The position numbers and the translations under genes were made by a program. Shown here one piece after another: positions 51,071-60,978 of a stretch of DNA of 64,000 nucleotides (position 1 is the first letter of the stretch; every line of letters begins with the position of its first letter). The DNA comes from Ensifer sp. IC3342 (GTDB taxonomy: Bacteria > Pseudomonadota > Alphaproteobacteria > Rhizobiales > Rhizobiaceae). The notes under the pieces were generated by a model. That model was given only the letters and a program-made list of their open reading frames with translations, did no database searches and had not been told where the DNA came from. The stretch is from assembly GCF_020193655.1 (NCBI RefSeq), contig NZ_JADYVE010000002.1:248001-312000 (forward strand). Direction: 5' to 3'.

Positions 51071-52251
51071 CACGCCTTGCGCTTGGCAAACCGGGCGAGC
51101 GCGAGCATGAGGCCACCGGCGATCAGACCCCAGAAGGCACCGGAGACGCCGCCGAAGCTGACGCCTGATGCGGTTACCAGAAAGGTGATCGCGGCAGCTT
51201 CCCGCGTCTGACTTTCGCTGAAGGCGGCCATGGCGGAGCTTGCAAAGGCGCCGACAAGCGCCAGCCCGGCGACCGCCTCGATGAGCACCGGGGGTGCGAG
51301 ACTGACGAAGGTGGTAACGGCGCCGGCGAGCAAACCGAAGAGGATATAGGCGATGCCGGCATTGATCGCCGACCAATAGCGGCGGGCGCGGTCGGGATGG
51401 GAGTCGACGCCGGCGCACATGGCAGCGGTAATCGCCGCCAGATTGACCGCGTGGCCGCCGAAGGGCGCGCTCATCATCGAAAAGAGACCGGTCGTTGCAA
51501 AGAGCGGGCCGGGATTCGGGTGGTAGTCGTTGACCTTCAGAACGGCGATGCCGGGAATGTTCTGCGACGCCATCGTCACGATGAAGAGCGGCAGGGCGAT
51601 GCTGACCGTGGCGGCAGCGTTGAAGACTGGGAAGACGAAATCGGCTTGGGGGATCAGCGCTGAGGAAAGCCTTGCAAAGATGCCGTCGGGCACGTCGATG
51701 CCGAAGGCGATGACGAGGACGAAGGCGAGGAGGGCGGCCGGCACGGCATAGAGCTTGTTGATGCTGCCGACCAGCGCCCAGGCGAGAACGATCGGCAGGC
51801 CGAGAAGGGGGTTGAAGGCGATTGCCTTGACTGGTGCGAAGCACAGGCCGATGAGCACGCCGGCAAGCATTGCATTCGCCAAAGCCGAGGGGATCGAAGA
51901 AACCATCCTGCCGAGCGGCCTCCAAAGCCCCGCAATGACGATCAGCAGGCCGCAAACGAGAAAGGCGCCGACCGCGGCGTTGAAGCCGCCCTCCACGGCG
52001 GTCGAGCTTGCGAGCAGTGCCGCGCCAGGGGTCGACCACGCGATGCTGATCGGCAGCCGCGTCACAATGCTGATGACGATTGCGCATATCCCCATCGAAA
52101 TCGACAATGCCATCAAGCCGGAGGCGGCCTGCGCGTCGGTTGCGCCCACGCCGGCAAGTCCATTCAGGATGACGGCGAAAGAGCTCGCAAAGCCGACAAA
52201 GGCGATCAGTAGGCCCATGAACAGGCTTTGAAGGGAAAAGTCGCGAAGCAT
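51070..52251 (-). CDS. BenE-family benzoate/H+ symporter-like protein
   Basis: 393 residues from ATG 52251, about 11-12 hydrophobic segments along the whole chain. Features of the BenE transporter family: SIAWSTPGAALLAS in the first third, SQNIPGIAVLKVNDYHPNPG in the middle, and APFGGHAVNLAAITAAMCAG. Substrate need not be benzoate; no aromatic-catabolism genes are in view. A TTG nine nucleotides upstream is an alternative start. Divergent from the GAF-Fis regulator. Confidence 0.85.
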   Translation of the reverse strand: MLRDFSLQSLFMGLLIAFVGFASSFAVILNGLAGVGATDAQAASGLMALSISMGICAIVISIVTRLPISIAWSTPGAALLASSTAVEGGFNAAVGAFLVCGLLIVIAGLWRPLGRMVSSIPSALANAMLAGVLIGLCFAPVKAIAFNPLLGLPIVLAWALVGSINKLYAVPAALLAFVLVIAFGIDVPDGIFARLSSALIPQADFVFPVFNAAATVSIALPLFIVTMASQNIPGIAVLKVNDYHPNPGPLFATTGLFSMMSAPFGGHAVNLAAITAAMCAGVDSHPDRARRYWSAINAGIAYILFGLLAGAVTTFVSLAPPVLIEAVAGLALVGAFASSAMAAFSESQTREAAAITFLVTASGVSFGGVSGAFWGLIAGGLMLALARFAKRKA

Positions 52252-52512
52252 GGCGAACAACCGGATGTTGCGGGGCGGGCGGGAAGTGACTCAGTCGAGT
52301 AGCATATCCACTGGATGTTTCCTTAAAGACACGCGTTGTGGGCTGTGTCGATACCGCTCGGTTGATATATCCATAAAGGCATTCGATGGCGCGACCTTCG
52401 TCTGGCTGGACCAGCCGCGTAATCGATGCCTATAGTGGCAGGCGGTGGGGTATGCGGACCGGGAGATCGGCAGACTTGTCGCCGCCGGAAGACGCTTTTA
52501 GGGAGGGAGCGG

Positions 52513-53469
52513 ATGCCTGCTGTAAGGGATCATTCCGAACACGTCTACAGGATCGCGCACCAATCGTCGGCCGCGGCGAGTTCGCCGGTTGCGGCATCGT
52601 GGCGCCGCTGCATGACGCTGCATGGACTGGCGCCGGAGGAGGTTCGTTCGCCTTGGCGGCTTACGGATAACGAATTCCGGCAGGCGTACGAGCGTTCCGG
52701 CGTGTTGGTTGCGGAGGCGGTCGGAGAACTCGATCGGCTATTCGCAGTCGTAGGCAAGGCCGGCTGCTGCCTTTTGTTGACGGACGACAAGGGCGTCGCG
52801 CTCGAACGCCGCGGGGCGGTCGGAGACGATGCCGAATTTCGCGATGTCGGCCTGTGGTCCGGAACCGTGTGGAGCGAGGCGAGTGTCGGCACAAATGGCA
52901 TCGGCACGGCCATCGCGGATGAGCGCGCTGTCGTCATCCAGCGCGACCAGCATTTCCTGAGCCGCAATATCGGGCTGAGTTGCGCGACGGCGCCGATCCG
53001 GGACGAGGCGGGCCATCTTGCGGGGGCAATCGACATTTCCACCTGCCGCGACGACGCGTCCGAGGCTACGGTGTCGATCCTTTCCCAAGCCGTGCGCGAC
53101 GCCGCCTCCCGCATCGAGGCCAATCTTTTCCGTCGAGCTTTTGCCGGGGCGCGCATCGTGCTCGTACCAGTGGACAGGGCAGGGCCGGCCTTGCTTGCAG
53201 TTGATCGCGACGACCTTGTCCTCGGTGCGACCCGCGCCGCGCGGCAACGGCTCGGCCTCGACGACGGGCGGATCGCAGCGGGCGTTCCCGCTTCCGACCT
53301 GCTCCAGGAAGAGCCGCCCGGTGACGGAGGGGAACTGCCGGAGGCCGAGCGGGCGGCGCTGCGCCGCGTGCTATCGCGAGCGAAAGGCAACGTCTCGATG
53401 GCAGCGGACCTTCTCGGAATCAGCCGCGCCACGCTTTACCGCAAGATGAAGCGGCTTTCGCTGAACTGA
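52513..53469 (+). CDS. GAF-Fis transcription regulator (AcoR-like) lacking the AAA+ domain
   Basis: 318 residues from ATG 52513 (GGGAGGGAGCGG upstream). N-terminal/GAF part (about 50-210; VGTNGIGTAIADERAVVIQRDQHF) as in AcoR-type activators, then a short linker and a Fis-type HTH (RRVLSRAKGNVSMAADLLGISRATLYRKMKRL) at the C-terminus. The sigma54-interacting AAA+ domain normally between them is absent, so it cannot be a classical bacterial enhancer-binding protein. Adjacent to aldehyde dehydrogenase and DUF779, which it probably controls. Confidence 0.85.
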   Translation: MPAVRDHSEHVYRIAHQSSAAASSPVAASWRRCMTLHGLAPEEVRSPWRLTDNEFRQAYERSGVLVAEAVGELDRLFAVVGKAGCCLLLTDDKGVALERRGAVGDDAEFRDVGLWSGTVWSEASVGTNGIGTAIADERAVVIQRDQHFLSRNIGLSCATAPIRDEAGHLAGAIDISTCRDDASEATVSILSQAVRDAASRIEANLFRRAFAGARIVLVPVDRAGPALLAVDRDDLVLGATRAARQRLGLDDGRIAAGVPASDLLQEEPPGDGGELPEAERAALRRVLSRAKGNVSMAADLLGISRATLYRKMKRLSLN

Positions 53470-53487
53470 GCCACGCCTGCAGGAAAA

Positions 53488-53595
53488 GCCTCTCACCCTA
53501 GCCCTCTCCCCGCAAGCGGGGCGAGGGGCGCGCGCGGTGCCACGTGCCCTTTCTCCCCGCCTGCGGGGGAAGGTCGCGGTAGCGGGATGAGGGGC
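53488..53595. repeat. RIME1-like paired-hairpin repeat (copy 3, inverted)
   Basis: Reads inverted relative to the copies at 24014 and 46635: CTCACCCTAGCCCTCTCCCC start, ending in GATGAGGGGC. Contains CCCCGCAAGCGGGG and CCCCGCCTGCGGGG hairpins. It occupies the first third of the 313-bp gap before the aldehyde dehydrogenase gene. Confidence 0.7.
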
Positions 53596-53629
53596 GGACA
53601 AGCTTAAAAAATCGTTCAGTTCCGATCGA

Positions 53630-53644
53630 TGCTGCGTTGCAGCA
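53630..53644. promoter_or_regulatory. Palindromic operator candidate upstream of the aldehyde dehydrogenase
   Basis: TGCTGC-GTT-GCAGCA, perfect 6+3+6, about 140 bp before the start. Possible binding site of the adjacent GAF-Fis regulator. A TGGCAC-N7-TGC sequence near 53680 resembles a sigma54 promoter, but with one base too many between GG and GC. Confidence 0.35.
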
Positions 53645-53782
53645 CGCCGCGCTGCGCTGGCCTGTCGCAATTCTGAAACAGTTGGCACCGCCAAGTGCGG
53701 CGGCTCTCTATCGCAGTTCGATATTCGGCCTCACCTTCCTTCCACAGCAATCGGAGTGCTGTCTTTTCCAAGGGAGGAAGTC

Positions 53783-55291
53783 ATGCTGCATCAGAAGATC
53801 GTCGAGAACCCGTACAAGCAGAAATATGGAAACTTCATTGGCGGCGAATGGCGGGAGCCGGTCGCGGGCCGTTATTTCGACAACACGACGCCTGTCACCG
53901 GCGGTACACTTTGCCAAGTCGCCCGTTCCGACGCCGCCGATATCGAAGCCGCGCTCGATGCTGCGCATGCGGCTCGAGAAAAGTGGGGGCGGACATCGAC
54001 GACGGAGCGCTCCAACATTCTTATGAAGATCGCCGACCGCATGGAAGCCAATCTGGAGCTTCTGGCGCGAGCGGAAACCTTCGACAACGGCAAGCCGATC
54101 CGCGAGACCATGGCTGCCGACATTCCGCTGGCGATCGATCATTTCCGCTATTTCGCAGCTTGCATCCGCGCGCAGGAAGGCTCGATCGGCGAGATCGACC
54201 ACGACACGGTTGCCTATCACTTCCATGAGCCTCTCGGCGTCGTCGGCCAGATCATCCCCTGGAACTTTCCGATCCTGATGGCCGCGTGGAAGTTGGCCCC
54301 GGCACTGGCCGCCGGAAACTGCGTCGTGCTGAAGCCGGCCGAGCAGACGCCGGCCTCCATTCTCGTCTGGGCGGAGCTCGTTGCCGACCTCCTGCCGCCG
54401 GGCGTGCTCAACATCGTCAACGGCTTCGGCCTTGAAGCCGGCAAGCCGCTCGCCACCAGTCCGCGCATCGCCAAGATCGCCTTTACCGGCGAGACGACGA
54501 CCGGGCGGCTGATCATGCAATATGCCAGCCAGAATCTCATACCGGTGACGCTCGAACTCGGCGGCAAGTCGCCGAATATTTTCTTCGCCGATGTGCTTAG
54601 CGAGGACGACGACTATTTCGACAAGGCACTGGAGGGCTTTGCGATGTTCGCCCTCAATCAGGGCGAGGTCTGCACCTGCCCGAGCCGGGCGCTGGTCCAG
54701 GAAAGCATCTATGACCGCTTCATGGAGCGGGCGCTGAAGCGGGTCGAGGCGATCCGCCAGGGCAACCCGCTCGACCAGGCAACGATGATCGGCGCGCAGG
54801 CGTCGAGCGAGCAGCTCGAAAAGATCCTCTCCTATATCGATATCGGCAAGCAGGAAGGGGCCGAGGTGCTGACCGGCGGTGGGCGCAACGTGCTCGAAGG
54901 CGAACTTTCCGAGGGCTACTACGTCAAGCCGACCGTGTTCCGCGGTCACAACAAGATGCGCATCTTCCAGGAGGAGATTTTCGGGCCGGTGGTATCGGTG
55001 ACGACCTTCAAGACCGACGCCGAGGCGCTGGAGATCGCCAACGACACGCTCTATGGCCTGGGTGCCGGTGTGTGGAGCCGGGATGCCAATCGCTGCTACC
55101 ACTTCGGCCGTGCCATCCAGGCCGGCCGTGTCTGGACCAATTGCTATCACGCCTATCCGGCGCATGCCGCTTTCGGTGGCTACAAGCAGTCCGGCATCGG
55201 CCGCGAGACGCACAGGATGATGCTCGACCATTACCAGCAAACCAAGAACATGCTGGTGAGTTACAGCCCGAAGGCGCTCGGCTTCTTCTGA
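53783..55291 (+). CDS. Aldehyde dehydrogenase (ExaC/acetaldehyde dehydrogenase type)
   Basis: 502 residues from ATG 53783, with AAGGGAGGAAG upstream. NAD(P)-dependent oxidation of aldehydes to acids. Motifs: [24 protein letters not shown], catalytic Glu in [12 protein letters not shown] and catalytic Cys in [11 protein letters not shown]. It clusters with a DUF779 gene and a GAF-Fis regulator, as do ExaC-type acetaldehyde dehydrogenases. The likely substrate is acetaldehyde or another short aldehyde. Confidence 0.92.
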   Translation: MLHQKIVENPYKQKYGNFIGGEWREPVAGRYFDNTTPVTGGTLCQVARSDAADIEAALDAAHAAREKWGRTSTTERSNILMKIADRMEANLELLARAETFDNGKPIRETMAADIPLAIDHFRYFAACIRAQEGSIGEIDHDTVAYHFHEPLGVVGQIIPWNFPILMAAWKLAPALAAGNCVVLKPAEQTPASILVWAELVADLLPPGVLNIVNGFGLEAGKPLATSPRIAKIAFTGETTTGRLIMQYASQNLIPVTLELGGKSPNIFFADVLSEDDDYFDKALEGFAMFALNQGEVCTCPSRALVQESIYDRFMERALKRVEAIRQGNPLDQATMIGAQASSEQLEKILSYIDIGKQEGAEVLTGGGRNVLEGELSEGYYVKPTVFRGHNKMRIFQEEIFGPVVSVTTFKTDAEALEIANDTLYGLGAGVWSRDANRCYHFGRAIQAGRVWTNCYHAYPAHAAFGGYKQSGIGRETHRMMLDHYQQTKNMLVSYSPKALGFF

Positions 55292-55388
55292 TCCTCATTG
55301 TTCGATCCCGGCGGCGATCGCCGGTGATCCTCCCGGCGGGCTCCCGATATTTCATCGGGGGCCTGCCGGCCCTGCGGGAAGGGAGGAA

Positions 55389-55766
55389 ATGATGACGGAA
55401 CCAAATGGCGAGCCGCGGGTGCTTGCGACCGATGCGGCGATCGAACTCATCCGCGAAATCCGGCGCGATCATCCGGATATTCTATTTCATCAATCGGGCG
55501 GCTGCTGCGACGGCTCGTCGCCGATGTGCTATCCGGCTGGCGACTATATCGTCGGCGACAACGACGTGAAGCTCGGCGAGATCGACGGCGTGCCGGTCTA
55601 TATCAGCGCCAGCCAATATGAAGTCTGGAAGCACACGCAACTGATCATCGATGTCGTGCCTGGCAGGGGCGGGATGTTCTCGCTCGATAACGGTCGGGAG
55701 AAGCGTTTTCTCACCCGGTCGCGCGTCTTCGGTGGCGGCGAGGGTTGCACCATCGTGCGTGGATAG
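55389..55766 (+). CDS. DUF779 family protein
   Basis: 125 residues. Conserved Cys-rich segment HQSGGCCDGSSPMCYPAGDYIVGDNDVKLG and C-terminal GEGCTI. Members are found beside aldehyde dehydrogenase genes, so an accessory or metal-related role with the enzyme is inferred. Start ATG 55389 has GGGAGGAA directly upstream. Confidence 0.85.
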   Translation: MMTEPNGEPRVLATDAAIELIREIRRDHPDILFHQSGGCCDGSSPMCYPAGDYIVGDNDVKLGEIDGVPVYISASQYEVWKHTQLIIDVVPGRGGMFSLDNGREKRFLTRSRVFGGGEGCTIVRG

Positions 55767-55788
55767 CACTGCGTACGCGCCGCCCAAC

Positions 55789-56490
55789 TCATTTCCGCTT
55801 TACGTACGCGCCGCCACCGTTCGATTTACACTCCAGTGACGGAATATCTTCCATAAATGGAAGGAGCGCCTTGAATCCGTAATTTCGGGGATGGAAACCT
55901 TGGATGCGTTTGTTGAGTACGTTGCGGACCGCGCTGAGGTGGGCCCAGCCACCCTCTCTCGATGTCTCGTCTATTGCAGCGAGGATTTCCTGCAAAGGCG
56001 GCTTCGGTTTGCTGGAACTGGAATCGGCTTTTGCATCCTCCTTAAGAAGAAGGTCGCAATAAAAGAAGTCATTGCAAGAATTCACATAGGCCTCGGACGC
56101 CTTCTTTTCTCCAAAGCCGTAAACGGACAAGCCGTCCTCCCGGATTCGGCTTGCAAGAGATGTGAAGTCGCTGTCGCTGGACGCAATGCAGAAGCCATCG
56201 ACGCGCCCGCGATGCAGGATATCCATCGCATCGACCGCCAGCTTCAAATCGGAGGCGTTCTTGCTCCTCGCAGCCGGCGCGACGTGGACCGGCGACACTG
56301 CATGTTTATGTACGAGCGGCTGCCAGGCTGTCATCGCAGGACAGCCAAAATTGCCGTAAACGCGCTTGATGATAATTGTGCCGATAGCCGATGCTTCGCG
56401 AATGATAAGCGGTACAAAGTCTGGGCGAATATTATCGGCGTCTATCAATATCGCCAGGCGATCACGCTGCCCCTGAGAGCCAATTCCCAT
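55789..56490 (-). CDS. NYN domain/LOTUS (OST-HTH) RNA-processing-like protein
   Basis: 233 residues. An N-terminal NYN (LabA/PIN-like) nuclease domain with acidic residues at LAILIDADNIRPD, DLKLAVDAMDIL and SSDSDFTSLASRIRE (about residues 10-145), then a C-terminal OST-HTH/LOTUS region (about 165-233; GFHPRNYGFKALLPFMEDIPSLE). Such proteins are suggested RNA-binding nucleases. No tRNA or toxin gene is adjacent. It is preceded by a good promoter (56532-56560). Confidence 0.85.
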   Translation of the reverse strand: MGIGSQGQRDRLAILIDADNIRPDFVPLIIREASAIGTIIIKRVYGNFGCPAMTAWQPLVHKHAVSPVHVAPAARSKNASDLKLAVDAMDILHRGRVDGFCIASSDSDFTSLASRIREDGLSVYGFGEKKASEAYVNSCNDFFYCDLLLKEDAKADSSSSKPKPPLQEILAAIDETSREGGWAHLSAVRNVLNKRIQGFHPRNYGFKALLPFMEDIPSLECKSNGGGAYVKRK

Positions 56491-56531
56491 TTTTACATAC
56501 GCCTATACTAAATTTCTGAAATGAGATCGGA

Positions 56532-56560
56532 CTATGCGGCGCACGCGTCAGGATTGTCAA
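56532..56560 (-). promoter_or_regulatory. Promoter of the NYN-LOTUS gene
   Basis: On the minus strand TTGACA, 17-nt spacer, GCATAG, within 70 bp of the start codon. The other gap bases show nothing notable. Confidence 0.5.
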
Positions 56561-56597
56561 TCTGCGCGGACTTTAGGCGTGGTTGTGGATGCGGGCG

Positions 56598-57503
56598 TTA
56601 TTTCTGCGCCCTTCCGATCCTCGTTGCCAAATCGAGGAACCCCCGCAATTTAGGTTGTGTCTGAGCCTTGGCAGGAAAATAGATGAAGAGCCCGGGCGAG
56701 GTCGGAAGATACGCCTGGAGTACGTGTTCGAGACGCCGCGCTGCGACGGCCTCGCGGACCGACGGCTCGGGCAGATAGGCCAGCCCCATTCCGGCTTGCG
56801 CCAATTCGGTGAGCAGTAGGAAATCGTTAACGGTTAGCCCGCCCGGAGCGTCGACGGAGAAATCGCGCCCGTCCCGTTCGAACTCCCAGCGATAGATCGT
56901 GCCCGAAGTGGGATAACGGTAGCGGATCGCCTCGTGCCGCGTCAGTTCCTCCGGCGTTGCTGGGCGTCCGCGTTTGGCGAAATAGGAAGGAGCGCCGACC
57001 ACGGCCCAGACAATGTCGGGGGTGAGCCTGACGGCGACCATATCCTTTTCGACGGCCTCGCCGATGCGGATGCCGGCATCAAAGCCGCGTTCGGTGATAT
57101 CGATCGCCGCGTCATCGATGGAGATTTCCACCGTCACGTCCGGATAGGCCTGCCGAAAGCGCGGCAGCAACGGCGTCAGGACAAGCGGGATCGCCATGCG
57201 CGGGACGGTCAGGCGAAGGTTGCCGATCGGCCGGTCACGAAAACCGCCAAGCAGGTCATAGGCCTCGGCGATCTCGGATGCCGCCGGGCGCACGCGCAGC
57301 AGGAATGCGTTGCCGGCCTCCGTCAGAGCCACGCGGCGCGTGGTGCGAACGAAGAGCTGAACGCCAAGCCGACTCTCGAGCGCCTTGATCGTTTGGCTGA
57401 CGGCATTCGGCGTAACGCCGAGCGTGGCTGCGGCGGCGGTGAAGCTGTGATGCTCCGCCACGGCCAGAAATTCCCTCAAACCGCTGAAGGAGTCGGCTAC
57501 CAC
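56598..57503 (-). CDS. LysR-family transcriptional regulator
   Basis: 301 residues from GTG 57503. N-terminal winged HTH (FLAVAEHHSFTAAAATLGVTPNAVSQTIKALESRLG, about 10-45) and a periplasmic-binding-like effector domain (90-290). Divergent from an aldo-keto reductase gene, with the 106-bp gap containing an inverted repeat. It probably controls that gene and itself; the effector is unknown. Confidence 0.88.
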   Translation of the reverse strand: MVADSFSGLREFLAVAEHHSFTAAAATLGVTPNAVSQTIKALESRLGVQLFVRTTRRVALTEAGNAFLLRVRPAASEIAEAYDLLGGFRDRPIGNLRLTVPRMAIPLVLTPLLPRFRQAYPDVTVEISIDDAAIDITERGFDAGIRIGEAVEKDMVAVRLTPDIVWAVVGAPSYFAKRGRPATPEELTRHEAIRYRYPTSGTIYRWEFERDGRDFSVDAPGGLTVNDFLLLTELAQAGMGLAYLPEPSVREAVAARRLEHVLQAYLPTSPGLFIYFPAKAQTQPKLRGFLDLATRIGRAQK

Positions 57504-57515
57504 TGTCGCGCTATT

Positions 57516-57532
57516 ATGAAGTTATTCTTCAT
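57516..57532. promoter_or_regulatory. Inverted repeat in the LysR-aldo/keto reductase divergent region
   Basis: ATGAAG-TTATT-CTTCAT, perfect 6+5+6. Placed within 15-30 bp of the LysR start, a typical position for the regulator's own binding site. Confidence 0.5.
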
Positions 57533-57609
57533 GACCTTTATAGCGATATCCTGTTTTTCGCAATAATACGTTTTGGCATGATCGTCGCCGAACCAGAACG
57601 GAGGAAAAC

Positions 57610-58644
57610 ATGCAGTACACAACACTTGGCAATACCGGTCTCGTGGTTTCGCGTCTCGCTTTCGGCGCCATGACTTTCACGGCAGGCGATCGCAGCATCG
57701 GCGCGGTCTACAAGACGGATGCCGAGGCGGCGGCCGCCCTTGTCGGGAAAGCGCTGGATGCCGGCATCAATTTTTTCGATACGGCCGACGCATACGCATC
57801 CGGTCAGTCGGAGCGCATTCTGGGCGAGGCGCTCAGATCGCACCGCGATGAGGTGGTGATCGCCACCAAGGTCGGCTTTCGCACCGGCACGCCGCTGACG
57901 CAGGCCGGCCTCTCCCGTCGCCACATTCTCTGGTCCGTGGATCAGAGCCTGAAGCGGCTCGGCACGGACTGGATCGACGTCTACCTCGTCCACAAGGAGG
58001 ACCCCTACACGCCGCTCGAAGAGACATTGTCGGCGCTCGACGAGGTCGTCCGCTCTGGCAAGGCGCGCTACATCGGTTTTTCGAACTGGTCCGCCTGGAA
58101 GGTCGCGGCGGCACTCGAAATCCAGAAGGCCGCGGGCTTCGCGCGCTTCACGCACGGGCAGATGCATTATTCCCTGCTCGGCCGGGACGTCGAACGCGAC
58201 GTGATTCCGATGATGCAGCGCTACGGCCTGGGCATGACGGTGTGGAGCCCGCTCGCCTCGGGCTTCCTGTCCGGCAAGTACACCCGCGATAATCTCGGGG
58301 ATCCTGACAATCGCTATTCCGGCTTCGACATTCTGCCCTTCGATAAGGAGCACGGCTTCCGGCTCGTCGAGCGCATGCGCACGATCGCCGACGCGCACGG
58401 GGCAAGCGTCGCGCAGGTGGCGATATCCTGGCTGCTGGCGAAGGATGCAGTGACCAGCGTGCTGCTCGGCGCCTCCAAGATGCATCAGCTGGAGGACAAC
58501 ATCGGCGCCGCCGAGCTTGCGTTGACGGGAGGCGAGATCGCGGCACTCGATGCAGAGACCGTGCCGGCGCCGGTCTATCCGAACTGGTTCATCAACAATC
58601 TCGCCGACCAGCCGCTGGCGCAAGTCCTGGGTAAGGGTCGGTGA
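57610..58644 (+). CDS. Aldo/keto reductase
   Basis: 344 residues. AKR catalytic tetrad visible: Asp and Tyr in FDTADAYASGQSE, Lys in ATKVGF and His in YLVHKEDP. NADPH-binding segment near the C-terminus (VLLGASKMHQLEDNIGA). Reduces carbonyl compounds; the substrate is not predictable. GGAGGAAAAC precedes ATG 57610. Divergent from LysR. Confidence 0.9.
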   Translation: MQYTTLGNTGLVVSRLAFGAMTFTAGDRSIGAVYKTDAEAAAALVGKALDAGINFFDTADAYASGQSERILGEALRSHRDEVVIATKVGFRTGTPLTQAGLSRRHILWSVDQSLKRLGTDWIDVYLVHKEDPYTPLEETLSALDEVVRSGKARYIGFSNWSAWKVAAALEIQKAAGFARFTHGQMHYSLLGRDVERDVIPMMQRYGLGMTVWSPLASGFLSGKYTRDNLGDPDNRYSGFDILPFDKEHGFRLVERMRTIADAHGASVAQVAISWLLAKDAVTSVLLGASKMHQLEDNIGAAELALTGGEIAALDAETVPAPVYPNWFINNLADQPLAQVLGKGR

Positions 58645-58654
58645 GTGGAAAGAA

Positions 58655-58692
58655 CGCACGCGCCTACGGCGTGCGCGTCTTGTTAGACACGC
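58655..58692. terminator. Double hairpin between the convergent aldo/keto reductase and prs genes
   Basis: CGCACGC/GCGTGCG followed by GCGCGTCT-TGTT-AGACACGC (imperfect). The second part resembles the 3' end of family A repeats. There is no clear T-run, so a terminator role for either gene is tentative. Confidence 0.4.
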
Positions 58693-58719
58693 GACACTGT
58701 AATCTCGTATCGAACGATC

Positions 58720-59652
<933 letters not shown>

Positions 59653-59926
59653 TGACGGTCCGCCTTGAGCTGGCGCGGCCTCCGTCCGGGTGCAGTCCGG
59701 GGCGGTTTTCTCCGCGCAAATTCCGTGAGCCATTCCGATCGCGGGCAATCTTTACGGATGGCCGCTGTTCAGAGCTGATCGGCCGCTTTTTAGCGTCCCT
59801 GAACCTGAATGCAAGGGGGAATGCTGCGGCGCAAAGGCCATTACCCTAAAAACTTTGTGTCAGCCGGCAAGATCACGATGATTTTGTGTCGCGGGATACG
59901 GGGCGGAAAACCGCGCACGCTTTTCC

Positions 59927-60838
59927 TCATCCGGCCGTCGACCGACGCCAATCGAGGTACGCCTTGATCGTTTTGGTGGCGATTGCCTGCATTGTTTCCG
60001 GCGGCACCGCGCTCCAAGGCTCGGCGGCCGTGCTCGCGACGGTGTCCTGTCCCTGGATGCGGTGCAGGCGGTTGCCGCCGCCATCGAGAATGTCCCAGAC
60101 ATAAACGACCGTCGTCTTGCCGCCGTCGTTGAGCGCCGAAAAATAGCCCTTGAGGATATGTTCGCTCGTGTTGTCCGCAGAGCCCTTGATCGCCAAGCCC
60201 TGCGCGCGCGCGTCGGCGCCGAGCTGTTTCGAAAGCGGGGTCACCGCCTCGACCGGTGCTCCGATGATCGGCAGGAAGCGAATGCCACCTGAACCGTTTG
60301 CGGCGGCTGGCAGGGCGGCGTGATTTACTTCTTGTGGCTGCGCGGCCGCTGCTGGTTCCGTCGCAGATTGCTGCCGGGCCGGCTCCTGTTGAGGGGCGGG
60401 GCTTTCTATGCGCGTGATCTGGACCTTCCTCACCTCAACCTGCGCGGTCTCGTCTTGTCCGGTCTCGTCTCGCGCAGTCTCGCCTTGTACGGTCTGGGCC
60501 TGCCTTGTCTGGATCGGCGCCTCACCGTTGGCAATGCGGTTTGCTTGGGCGTCGAGCGTGCCGGCAGGGTCCGTATAGGTGGCATCGCCCGTGGCATATT
60601 GCGTCGGCGGGCTGGAGATGTTCGGCTGCGCAGAGAAGGCGGGGCTTGGCGGCACGCTTTGCACCGGAACGATGGCCGTTTGCGTCGACATGGTGTCGAG
60701 ATCGGACTGAGTCACCGGCGGGGAACGGAAGGTCCCGGCGCCAACGTCCACCTGCGGTATCAGCACATCCGTGCTGTTGCAGCCTGTAAGTGCTGTTGCA
60801 AGACCAAGGCTTGCGATAGGCATGATCAGCTTTCGCAT
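59927..60838 (-). CDS. Lipoprotein of unknown function
   Basis: 303 residues from ATG 60838 with GGGAACG upstream. Type II signal with lipobox LATALTGC, so the mature protein is anchored by a lipidated Cys. A Gln/Glu/Ala-rich low-complexity middle (residues 110-170) contains imperfect short repeats. The C-terminal part resembles a folded domain (GYFSALNDGGKTTVVYVWDILDGGGNRLHRIQGQ). I do not recognise it beyond that. Confidence 0.75.
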   Translation of the reverse strand: MRKLIMPIASLGLATALTGCNSTDVLIPQVDVGAGTFRSPPVTQSDLDTMSTQTAIVPVQSVPPSPAFSAQPNISSPPTQYATGDATYTDPAGTLDAQANRIANGEAPIQTRQAQTVQGETARDETGQDETAQVEVRKVQITRIESPAPQQEPARQQSATEPAAAAQPQEVNHAALPAAANGSGGIRFLPIIGAPVEAVTPLSKQLGADARAQGLAIKGSADNTSEHILKGYFSALNDGGKTTVVYVWDILDGGGNRLHRIQGQDTVASTAAEPWSAVPPETMQAIATKTIKAYLDWRRSTAG

Positions 60839-60978
60839 CGTTCCCACCGTCCGTCTCGACTCTAACAGTCGGAGCGGGAGAGTGCTTCGCACGTCCTAAT
60901 CCCGTTCCGATTTCGCGACAGCTTCTACGAAGCTGCCTCCGTTCGTCCGTCTCGGTCGGAAATCATAGGCGGATTTCC

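Noticed and set aside
53675-53695. Sigma54 promoter TGGCAC...TGC before the aldehyde dehydrogenase
   Set aside because: Eleven bases lie between GG and GC instead of ten, and the adjacent regulator lacks the sigma54-activating domain.
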